Assembly: GCA_902490145.1 (NCBI GenBank)
Contig: CABUCT010000009.1
Span: 1 to 18,987, forward strand
DNA: 18,987 bases
Reading direction: 5' to 3'
From: an uncultured Oscillospiraceae bacterium
GTDB taxonomy: Bacteria > Bacillota > Clostridia > Oscillospirales > Acutalibacteraceae
The translations under genes were made by a program, and so were the position numbers. The notes under the pieces were generated by a model, which was given only the letters and a program-made list of their open reading frames with translations, was not told the DNA's origin and made no database searches. Shown here one piece after another: positions 8,384 to 14,847 of the stretch. Each line of letters opens with the position of its first letter. Within the stretch, counting starts at the first letter, position 1.

Positions 8384-9397
8384 ATGGCAATTTTAATCAC
8401 CGGCGGTGCCGGGTACATAGGCAGTCATACTTGTATTGCTGTGCAAACAGCCGGATATGATGTAGTGGTAGTCGACAATCTTGACAACAGTAACAAAGAA
8501 TCTTTAAAAAGAGCTGAAAAAATCACAGGAACCCCCATAAAATTTTATCAAGAAGATGTTCGTGACCGGTCGGCAATGAATAAAATTTTTTCTGAAAACA
8601 AAATTGATGCCGTCATCCATTTTGCAGGTCTGAAAGCAGTCGGAGAATCGGTGGAAAAACCGATTGAATACTATGACAATAACCTTATAAATACCTTGGT
8701 CCTTCTTGAAACGATGAGAGAATATAATGTCAAAAAGCTGGTGTTCAGCTCATCAGCAACTGTTTATGGCCTTGCAAAGGAAATGCCGCTTAAAGAAGGA
8801 ATGCCAATAAGTGCTATCAATCCTTACGGACGTACAAAACTCTTCATAGAAGAAATTCTTCGCGATCTTTATGTTTCAGACAAAACATGGTCTATCGCTC
8901 TGCTCAGATACTTTAATCCAATAGGTTCGCATGAAAGCGGTACAATGGGAGAAGATCCGAAAGGAATTCCAAATAACCTAATGCCCTATATTTCACAGGT
9001 CGCTGTTGGGAGAAGAGAAAAACTCCATGTTTTCGGAGATGACTACAACACTGTGGACGGAACAGGAGTTCGTGACTATATTCACGTTATGGATCTTGCA
9101 GAAGGTCATGTAAAAGCAGTTGATTTTATCCTTAAAAATGTTGGATGTGATGAATACAATCTCGGAACCGGAAAAGGAGTCAGCGTTTTACAGCTTCGTG
9201 AAGCATTCGAAAAAGCCTCAGGTGTAAAAATACCGTTTGTTATTGATCCTCGCCGTCCCGGCGATCCCGACGAAGTTTACGCAGATGCGTCAAAAGCTGA
9301 AAAGATTCTGGGTTGGAAAGCTACACGCTCAATCGAACAAATGTGTAAAGATACCTGGAATTGGCAGAAAAACAATCCTAACGGATACGAAAATTAA
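8384..9397 (+). CDS. galE: UDP-glucose 4-epimerase
   Basis: This 337-residue short-chain dehydrogenase-type epimerase interconverts UDP-glucose and UDP-galactose with bound NAD. The N-terminal Rossmann motif T-G-G-A-G-Y-I-G-S-H is at residues 6-15. The S-S-S-A-T-V-Y-G block lies near 122-129, and the catalytic Tyr148-x-x-x-Lys152 follows. Other GalE signatures are also visible (D-N-L-D-N-S, D-V-R-D, the G-V-R-D-Y-I-H-V region, and R-R-P-G-D-P near the C-terminus). GAGGA about 7 bases upstream supports the start. No galactose-pathway genes adjoin it, so a role in cell-wall or exopolysaccharide sugar supply is as likely as galactose use. Confidence 0.96.
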   Translation: MAILITGGAGYIGSHTCIAVQTAGYDVVVVDNLDNSNKESLKRAEKITGTPIKFYQEDVRDRSAMNKIFSENKIDAVIHFAGLKAVGESVEKPIEYYDNNLINTLVLLETMREYNVKKLVFSSSATVYGLAKEMPLKEGMPISAINPYGRTKLFIEEILRDLYVSDKTWSIALLRYFNPIGSHESGTMGEDPKGIPNNLMPYISQVAVGRREKLHVFGDDYNTVDGTGVRDYIHVMDLAEGHVKAVDFILKNVGCDEYNLGTGKGVSVLQLREAFEKASGVKIPFVIDPRRPGDPDEVYADASKAEKILGWKATRSIEQMCKDTWNWQKNNPNGYEN

Positions 9398-9399
9398 AC

Positions 9400-9440
9400 A
9401 AAATCCCTTCCCTGCATAAACTGTATGGGAGGGATTTTTT
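9400..9440 (+). terminator. Terminator-like hairpin after galE, overlapping the next ribosome binding site
   Basis: AAATCCC-TT-CCC (9401-9412) pairs with GGG-A-GGGATTT (9427-9437) with one bulged T, followed by a T-run to 9441. It begins just after the galE stop. Its right arm contains GGGAGGG, which is also the only plausible ribosome binding site for the ATG at 9442. Confidence 0.75.
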
Positions 9441-9441
9441 T

Positions 9442-9924
9442 ATGGCTTATAAAAGAAATGCTGCAGTAGAATACGCCGTCAAATGGGCACTTAAACGGAA
9501 TCCTAAATACATAAGTTTCAACGGTATCGGAGGAGACTGTACTAACTTTGTTTCTCAATGTCTTTTTGCCGGCGGGGCACCGATGAATTATGAAAAAACC
9601 TTTGGATGGTATTATAACTCGTCTACAGACCGTGCCCCTGCATGGAGCAGCACGATGTATCTTTATAATTTTCTGACATCCCAAAAGAACATAGGACCGA
9701 AAGGCGAAAAAGTCGGAATTGAACAGATTGAACCGGGTGATGTCATCCAACTTTCATTCACACCCGGAGTCTTTTCTCACTCTCTGATTGTACTTCAAAC
9801 AGGAGAAATCCCTAATGAAAAAAACATTCTTATTGCGGCACATACAGATGATTCCCTTTATCGATCACTTTCGACATATTATTATGCAATAGAAAAAAGA
9901 TACATAAAAATAAGTGTCAGATAA
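9442..9924 (+). CDS. Small putative amidase-domain (Amidase_6, NlpC/P60-like) cysteine hydrolase
   Basis: This 160-residue protein matches the Amidase_6 type. The catalytic cysteine block is G-G-D-C-T-N-F-V-S-Q-C (Cys33), and the histidine block is F-S-H-S-L-I-V-L (His113). A later A-H-T-D-D segment (His134-Asp136) may supply the third polar residue. Many relatives are exported and attached to wall-binding repeats. This copy is a bare domain with no signal peptide, so it may act in the cytoplasm or leave by a non-classical route. GGGAGGG at 9427-9433 ends 8 bases before the ATG but lies in the preceding hairpin. The substrate is unknown; cell-wall peptide or an amide metabolite are both possible. 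Confidence 0.82.
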   Translation: MAYKRNAAVEYAVKWALKRNPKYISFNGIGGDCTNFVSQCLFAGGAPMNYEKTFGWYYNSSTDRAPAWSSTMYLYNFLTSQKNIGPKGEKVGIEQIEPGDVIQLSFTPGVFSHSLIVLQTGEIPNEKNILIAAHTDDSLYRSLSTYYYAIEKRYIKISVR

Positions 9925-9940
9925 TAATTCTGACACTTAT
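9910..9940. terminator. Perfect hairpin at the tail-to-tail junction of amidase and radical SAM genes
   Basis: A perfect 12-bp stem (9910-9921 with 9929-9940) has a 7-base A/T loop containing the amidase stop codon (9922-9924). The opposite gene's stop is at 9943-9945. Neither side has a long T-run, so it may be a weak terminator or an RNA 3'-end protector serving both transcripts. Confidence 0.6.
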
Positions 9941-9942
9941 AT

Positions 9943-10821
9943 CTATATTCCCGACAAATCAAAATCAGGAGTGTATTCTTCTTTGGCTGATGAAAGCTCC
10001 TGAACAAATCCGTTTTCTATTCCGGCATCCAACATATAATTGCAGCATTTTTCATATTCCCTCTTGGAAATTCTTCGTGAAAGTTCGGGATATTTAATCA
10101 TATCTTTTGGCGGAGTATACTGACTCATAAGACTGAAAATAACATCGCCTTTAGGAAAGGTTTTTGCCACCCAGTCAATAACTCCAAATGTGTTCTTTGT
10201 GTTTTGAGGCAAAATCAAGTGACGTATAACAACTCCTGACAAAAGCATGCCGTTGTCATCAAATCTGCAAGATCCGACCTGTCGGTACATTTCAATAATC
10301 GCCGATTTTGCAATTTCCGGATAATCCTCTGCAAGTGAATACTTCTTTGAAATTTTACTGTTTGAATATTTAAAATCGGGCAAATAAATCTGCACTTTGT
10401 TTTCAAATTTTCTTATAGTATCCACAAGCTCATAACCGCTTGAGTTAAAAATAACCGGAACCGGCAAACCGTCTCCTATCGCTTCAATTATTTTATCGGA
10501 AAAGTGAGACGGCGTTACAAGATTTATATTATGGACTCCCTTATCAATAAGTCGGTCAAACACTTTTCTAAGCTCCGAAGATGTAAGTTCTTTTCCGTAT
10601 CCTTCATGACTTATCTTTGCGTTTTGGCAAAAAACACATCCCAAAGTGCATCCACTGAAAAACACTGCTCCTGAACCGTTTTTGCCGCTTATACAAGGTT
10701 CTTCCCAAAAATGAGGCATTGCCTTTGCAACAACCGGATTCAAAGGCATTTTACAAAAGCCTGCCCGTACAGATCGGTTTATTCCGCATCTGTGCGGGCA
10801 GAGCACACAATTGTTATTCAT
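9943..10821 (-). CDS. PflX-like radical SAM protein (COG1313, PFL-activase homologue)
   Basis: This 292-residue protein begins with a cysteine-rich block (Cys5, Cys8, Cys12 and Cys23 in a C-x2-C-P-x2-C pattern). The radical SAM signature follows: Cys58-x3-Cys62-x2-Cys65, in S-G-C-T-L-G-C-V-F-C-Q-N. This arrangement is characteristic of COG1313 proteins, homologues of pyruvate formate-lyase activase with no settled function. They should cleave S-adenosylmethionine through a 4Fe-4S cluster. The frame opens further upstream, to 10881, inside the kinase-like gene's Ser-rich tail. I choose the ATG at 10821 because homologues begin close to the first Cys-x2-Cys. It also overlaps the upstream stop as ATGAATAA, typical of stop-start coupling. 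No good ribosome binding site precedes either start. Confidence 0.85.
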   Translation of the reverse strand: MNNNCVLCPHRCGINRSVRAGFCKMPLNPVVAKAMPHFWEEPCISGKNGSGAVFFSGCTLGCVFCQNAKISHEGYGKELTSSELRKVFDRLIDKGVHNINLVTPSHFSDKIIEAIGDGLPVPVIFNSSGYELVDTIRKFENKVQIYLPDFKYSNSKISKKYSLAEDYPEIAKSAIIEMYRQVGSCRFDDNGMLLSGVVIRHLILPQNTKNTFGVIDWVAKTFPKGDVIFSLMSQYTPPKDMIKYPELSRRISKREYEKCCNYMLDAGIENGFVQELSSAKEEYTPDFDLSGI

Positions 10822-12610
10822 TATTAGACTGTACGCTGTCTGTAGAATTGCTCGAAGTTTCGTTACTGGTAGTGGATTCAACCGGAGAGGAATTGCTGCT
10901 ACTGCTGCTATTGCTATTGCTTCCGCCGCTATTTGATGAAGGAGTGCTACTCGACGGCGACGTGCTGACTGTGGGGCTATTGCTTACGTAAATAGTAATC
11001 TCACGGTCAACACTGTAATCCTTTGTTCCCTTTGGAGGCGTTGTTTCAATAACCTTTCCGCTGGAAACCGAATCGGAGTATTTTTCAACCTTTTTGATGT
11101 TATTCGGAGAAAATCCCAGTGTTGCAAGCTTGACAAAAGCCTGTTCATAACTCATGCCTGAAACATCAGGTATACTTGCAGAACTTGAACCAAGGCTCAA
11201 AACCACCGACATTGCAGTTTTGTTTGAAGCATCAGCAGGGATTTCAGTTCCGGCATCTAAACTCTGTTTAATAATCTCTCCGGCAGCATATTCACGGCTG
11301 TATTCTTTTGCTGAAACACTGAAATCAAAAATCGAACCGTATTTTGAAATTGCCTGATCATATGTCATTCCGGTTATATCAGGCACTTTTTGATTCATGC
11401 CGGGATCAATATAACTAACAGCACTTGCAAATTCAAGTTCGGATGCTTCTGACTTAACACTTCCGCCGAAAATATGAAGCTTTGCATTTAAAATAACAAA
11501 TATTATGATCAAAACCACCATAGTTGCACCCATTGCAACAAGCGTATATGTAAGGCTGCGTTTCTTCTCATCATTAACCGATGCAGATTTTTCGGAATCG
11601 TCATTTTCACTTTTTGTCTGAGCGATCGGAGCAGTCCTCAAAGTACTGGCGGGAGCAGTTGCCGAAAATTCATCTCTGAATTCATCCACTGAATCTATAC
11701 GATCATCGGGCATAACCTGCAATGCATTTGCCAAAGCTGCCAGTGCATGCTGAGGTAGTGTTTTTGAAATATCGGTGGGAATTGTAAGTCTGTCAGAAGT
11801 TGCCCTGCTTTTTGAATCCATTGGAGGGCTTCCTACCAAAGTGCGATATATAACTGCTGCAAAAGCATAAATATCTGTTTGGGGACCACGTCGTCCCTCA
11901 AATCCGTATTGCTCGATTGCAGAGTATCCGTCAAAAAGCTGACTTTCGAGATCACTTCGGGAATCATGCAAAGCCTCTGTTGCAAATCCGTCAAGCCTGA
12001 GCTTTCCATCTTTTCCGACAAGTAAATTTTGAGGACAGATTCCGCCGTGGATAATTCCCGCATTATGAAGAGATGAAAGTGTTCCAAGAATCGGCATAAG
12101 TACTGAACGGGTCTGTTCAAATGTCAACACATTTCCGTTTCTTTTCAAAAAATCCTCAAAAGTGATGCTTTCAACATATTCGCTTATGCGATAACCTGTT
12201 CCGTTTAATTCAAATATATCATAAACCGGAAGCAGTGCGGAAAGATCTCTCATTCTTGCAAGTGCTCTTGAAAGCTCCAAAAATGAATTTAGATGCTTTG
12301 CAAAAACATCTGCATATTCGGGCTTAGGAGTAACCTCAGATTCATCAATTTTGCGATCAAACATATTTACAGGCAGGAATTCACGAATCATGATCGGAGA
12401 TTGCATCACATTGTCCCACCCCATATACGTGGCACCTTCACCGTCATGACTCAAAAGCTTACCAACAAGATATCTGTCCTGAAGCCAGGTATGAGGGGGC
12501 AGGAACGGTGCAGTCTGAAGCCGGTCGTCACGATATCCGCAATGAGGACAAATTTCTGCATCTCCTATATCTTTCATACATCCCATACAAAGATTTCCGG
12601 TGTTTTGCAT
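10814..12610 (-). CDS. Membrane Ser/Thr kinase-like protein with zinc ribbon and two PASTA domains, probable pseudokinase
   Basis: Domain order in this 598-residue protein: zinc ribbon (Cys8, Cys11, Cys21, Cys24), kinase fold (about 46-316), charged juxtamembrane stretch, one membrane helix (about 355-376), PASTA repeats (about 407-474 and 479-543), and a Ser/Asn-rich tail to the end. The fold is clear (G-E-G-A-T-Y in the glycine loop, E-F-L-P, G-Y-S-A-I-E-Q-Y after the activation loop), but key residues are lost. The ATP-binding Lys is Arg76. The H-R-D-x-K-P-x-N loop reads H-G-G-I-C-P-Q-N (188-195), lacking both catalytic Asp and Lys. D-F-G is replaced around 207-210 (D-G-F-A). PASTA kinases normally sense muropeptides; this one probably senses or scaffolds without phosphotransfer (inference). 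AAGGAG supports the start, 20 bases after yebC. Confidence 0.88.
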   Translation of the reverse strand: MQNTGNLCMGCMKDIGDAEICPHCGYRDDRLQTAPFLPPHTWLQDRYLVGKLLSHDGEGATYMGWDNVMQSPIMIREFLPVNMFDRKIDESEVTPKPEYADVFAKHLNSFLELSRALARMRDLSALLPVYDIFELNGTGYRISEYVESITFEDFLKRNGNVLTFEQTRSVLMPILGTLSSLHNAGIIHGGICPQNLLVGKDGKLRLDGFATEALHDSRSDLESQLFDGYSAIEQYGFEGRRGPQTDIYAFAAVIYRTLVGSPPMDSKSRATSDRLTIPTDISKTLPQHALAALANALQVMPDDRIDSVDEFRDEFSATAPASTLRTAPIAQTKSENDDSEKSASVNDEKKRSLTYTLVAMGATMVVLIIIFVILNAKLHIFGGSVKSEASELEFASAVSYIDPGMNQKVPDITGMTYDQAISKYGSIFDFSVSAKEYSREYAAGEIIKQSLDAGTEIPADASNKTAMSVVLSLGSSSASIPDVSGMSYEQAFVKLATLGFSPNNIKKVEKYSDSVSSGKVIETTPPKGTKDYSVDREITIYVSNSPTVSTSPSSSTPSSNSGGSNSNSSSSSNSSPVESTTSNETSSNSTDSVQSNNE

Positions 12611-12630
12611 TTGCTCAACTCCTTAATATA

Positions 12631-13359
12631 TTACTGGGCATTTTCCCAGTTATGCCATACGGCTTGAATATCATCATTTTCTTCCAGCATATCAATAAGA
12701 CGCTGCATTTTGGCAATAGATTCATCATTAGTGAGAGTAGTCCCCGTAGTGGCGATGTACTCAACCTCTGCCGAAATAAAGGAATATCCCTTTGCATCCA
12801 AAGCATCTCTAACTTTTCCGAGATCATTAGGCTCGGTGGAAATTTCAAAAACATCCTCTTCAGCATTGAAATCAGTTGCTCCGGCATTCAATGCGTCTTC
12901 CATAACAGTATCCTCATCAAGGCCTTCAGATTCGATTCTTAGCATACCTAAACGGTTAAACATGAATGTGACCGAACCGATCTGTCCAAGGTTTCCGCCG
13001 TTTTTATCAAAATAATGGCGAAGATCACCCGCAGTGCGGTTTCGATTATCGGTAAGTGCCTCAACAATAACGGCGACTCCGTCGGGTCCATATCCTTCAT
13101 ATGTAATATTTTCATATTCTCTGCCGTCGCCTTCTCCGGCAGCCTTTTTAATAATACGATCAATGTTATCATTAGGCACATTATTTGCCTTTGCCTTTGC
13201 GATACAATCACGAAGCTTTGAGTTAGTATTAGGGTCAGGTCCGCCTTCACGAACGATTATAGACATTTCACGTCCGATCTTTGTAAATATTTTAGCCTTT
13301 TGTGCATCGGTTTTTTCTTTCTTTCTTTTGATATTGTTCCACTTGGAATGTCCTGACAT
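12631..13359 (-). CDS. yebC: YebC/PmpR family protein
   Basis: This 242-residue protein carries the invariant N-terminus M-S-G-H-S-K-W-x-N-I-K-x-K-K followed by D-A-x-K-A-K-I-F-T-K. It also has the central G-x-G-P-x-G-V-A-x-x-V-E-A-L-T-D-N-R-N-R-T block of the YebC/TACO1 family. Length is typical. The family was long annotated as transcription regulators; recent work instead reports ribosome-associated roles in translation, including at proline-rich stretches. GGAGG (13368-13372) lies 8 bases before the ATG. It appears to be the first gene of a minus-strand operon with the pseudokinase and PflX-like genes; the usual ruvC/ruvA neighbours are absent here. Confidence 0.95.
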   Translation of the reverse strand: MSGHSKWNNIKRKKEKTDAQKAKIFTKIGREMSIIVREGGPDPNTNSKLRDCIAKAKANNVPNDNIDRIIKKAAGEGDGREYENITYEGYGPDGVAVIVEALTDNRNRTAGDLRHYFDKNGGNLGQIGSVTFMFNRLGMLRIESEGLDEDTVMEDALNAGATDFNAEEDVFEISTEPNDLGKVRDALDAKGYSFISAEVEYIATTGTTLTNDESIAKMQRLIDMLEENDDIQAVWHNWENAQ

Positions 13360-13392
13360 AAATTAAGCCTCCGATTTTTTAACTATTTTAAT

Positions 13393-13421
13393 ATATTATC
13401 ACAGATATATATAAAATTCAA
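13393..13421 (-). promoter_or_regulatory. Candidate promoter of the yebC operon
   Basis: On the minus strand TTGAAT (13421-13416), a 17-base spacer and TAATAT (13398-13393) lie about 35 bases before the yebC start. The region is A/T-rich, so other -10 choices (for example GATAAT just upstream) are possible. Confidence 0.45.
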
Positions 13422-13545
13422 GTATTTCCAATAGTCTTCCCTTTTACCTTTTGTGTTGCCGGTGTTTGGCTCCCCAAATTATTTTGTCAAAATATCAAAT
13501 CAGGTAGCTACCTATTATGGATCAATACCCAATAAGGGGAAGCTG

Positions 13546-14043
13546 TTAACCGAATGTTTTGTTTAAATAATCTTTTATATCATTTCTTGAATGAAAAATA
13601 TAAATGCTTTTCTCATTTCGGTATCTGTCAATCAATTCATAAACTGCAGGCATTTCATTCTGTGGAAAATTCAAAATCCACTGTCTGAATTCTTCGTCAA
13701 GTTCTGTTTCTGTCCATGGCATATCCTCGCGAGGCTTTCCTATGCGTGATTCTGCCGCTGCAAGGCATTCATCTACCGGAAAATCCAACAAAAATACTGT
13801 ATCACAGGATTTAATCCGCATTTCAAGCGTTCTGCCATAATTCCCATCAATAATCCACTTGTCTCTTGAAATGATCTCATTTAGCTTACTATCAAATTCA
13901 CTTCTGCTGATTGTTGTTTTATCAGGTTTATGCCATAACATATCAAGATAATATAAAGGCAAGCCAGTTTCATTTTTCAGCTTTCTTGCAAATGTGCTTT
14001 TTCCAGCTCCCGGACAGCCGATAATGATTACTTTGCCCAACAT
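13546..14043 (-). CDS. P-loop kinase of the FlaR / DNA-topology-modulation type
   Basis: This 165-residue nucleotide-binding protein has a Walker A motif G-C-P-G-A-G-K-S (residues 9-16), directly after a hydrophobic first strand, like adenylate-kinase relatives. The later segments W-I-I-D-G-N-Y and D-T-V-F-L-L-D-F-P match the family called topology modulation protein FlaR. Despite the name, members look like small-molecule kinases and their substrates are not established. The open frame extends to 14136. I use the ATG at 14043 because the Walker A motif normally lies within 10 residues of the N-terminus and GGAG lies about 10 bases upstream. A TTGACA promoter precedes it, so it can be transcribed independently of the upstream zinc-ribbon gene. 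Confidence 0.85.
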   Translation of the reverse strand: MLGKVIIIGCPGAGKSTFARKLKNETGLPLYYLDMLWHKPDKTTISRSEFDSKLNEIISRDKWIIDGNYGRTLEMRIKSCDTVFLLDFPVDECLAAAESRIGKPREDMPWTETELDEEFRQWILNFPQNEMPAVYELIDRYRNEKSIYIFHSRNDIKDYLNKTFG

Positions 14044-14065
14044 GTCTTTTTTCTCCAAATCCCGA

Positions 14066-14093
14066 TTTATCGTTCTAATTTTATCACTGTCAA
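14066..14093 (-). promoter_or_regulatory. Candidate promoter of the FlaR-like gene
   Basis: On the minus strand a perfect TTGACA (14093-14088) is followed after 16 bases by GATAAA (14071-14066). The predicted start lies about 15-20 bases before the ATG at 14043, which leaves just enough leader for the GGAG site. Confidence 0.55.
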
Positions 14094-14191
14094 TTTTAAA
14101 ACCAGTGAAATGGACAGTGTTTCGCCTTAACAACACAAAAGATAAAAATGGCCGTCAATCAAGACCGTCTTAACAATAACACCCGCACTTA

Positions 14192-14776
14192 TTACGGTTT
14201 CTCAATAGATTCAACAAATTCAATTGCCCGACCAACAACTTCCTTCGTATATTTATCTTCAAGTTCAGCTTTTTTTTGCTTGAAATCATTCACCTGACTG
14301 CAATTTTCATCATAAAGTGTATTTGCGACTTCCGTTACAGCTTCATCAATTTTGTTGATCAATCCTGCACCGTACTTTTGCTCTAATTCCGATCTTGCCT
14401 CGGCTAGACCTGATTCATTACGAGTTGAATAAAGCGAGCCCATGATCTCGGTAGTTTCACTCTCATTCGATTCATTAATAACAACTTCAGGTGTGCTCTC
14501 TTCTTTGGCAAAAATTTTCATATCTGAATAAACTTCGTATGTAGTTGCATCGTCTTTCTTTTTTGAAGTACGAGATATACATATTATAACTGTAATTATT
14601 ACTGCGATCAAACATATCGTGATAATTACGGGCAAAATTACTTTTTTGCCGTTTGATTTTTGATGCTTCGGTTTTGTCTTTATTTTCACATTCTCGTCTG
14701 TTAATTCGCATCCGCAATCCGGACAAATCCTTATGTCCTGTTGACTGAATTTTTTATTACACTTTGGGCAAAGCAT
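14192..14776 (-). CDS. Zinc-ribbon single-pass membrane protein of unknown function
   Basis: I do not recognise a named family for this 194-residue protein. The N-terminus is a zinc ribbon (Cys3, Cys6, Cys18, Cys21; the zinc_ribbon_2 style found in many Clostridia membrane proteins). A Lys-rich linker and one membrane helix (about 46-68) follow. The extracytoplasmic part is acidic and helical. It contains two related segments, about residues 127-151 and 167-191, each with E-L-E-x-K-Y followed by a Val/Ile-rich helix. A strong GGAGGG ribosome binding site precedes the ATG. It lies divergently from the thioesterase gene. The topology (cytoplasmic zinc ribbon, helix, outer domain) resembles that of the kinase-like protein 1.6 kb away, without sequence evidence of kinship. 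Confidence 0.75.
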   Translation of the reverse strand: MLCPKCNKKFSQQDIRICPDCGCELTDENVKIKTKPKHQKSNGKKVILPVIITICLIAVIITVIICISRTSKKKDDATTYEVYSDMKIFAKEESTPEVVINESNESETTEIMGSLYSTRNESGLAEARSELEQKYGAGLINKIDEAVTEVANTLYDENCSQVNDFKQKKAELEDKYTKEVVGRAIEFVESIEKP

Positions 14777-14801
14777 ATGAAACCCTCCGAAACAAAATTT
14801 A

Positions 14802-14830
14802 TTGACAGCAATTTTATAAGCGGCTATAAT
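14802..14830 (+). promoter_or_regulatory. Perfect consensus sigma-A promoter of the thioesterase gene
   Basis: TTGACA (14802-14807), exactly 17 bases, then TATAAT (14825-14830). Transcription should start near 14836-14838, only about 10-12 bases before the ATG at 14848, so the mRNA would begin within or right at the ribosome binding site. Confidence 0.85.
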
Positions 14831-14847
14831 GCTTAAAGGTGATATAT

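Noticed and set aside
10719..10991. Plus-strand open frame with a long leucine run
   Set aside because: It is antisense to the Ser/Asn-coding tail; the leucines simply mirror serine codons.
10814..12610. Annotation as an active PrkC-type Ser/Thr kinase
   Set aside because: The ATP-site Lys, the catalytic-loop Asp and Lys, and the D-F-G motif are all altered, so active kinase annotation is not supported.
12293..13366. Several plus-strand open frames across the kinase-like and yebC genes
   Set aside because: Antisense shadows of two well-supported minus-strand genes, with no ribosome binding sites or family motifs.
13502..13513. 12-bp palindrome AGGTAGCTACCT in the gap between yebC and the FlaR-like gene
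   Set aside because: Isolated, not near a promoter I can support, and too short to call an operator or terminator.
14044..14136. N-terminal extension of the FlaR-like kinase
   Set aside because: It would place the Walker A motif about 40 residues in, and the segment overlaps a TTGACA promoter.
14140..14185. Possible terminator after the zinc-ribbon membrane gene
   Set aside because: Only weak wobble-rich pairing with the T-run displaced; not convincing.
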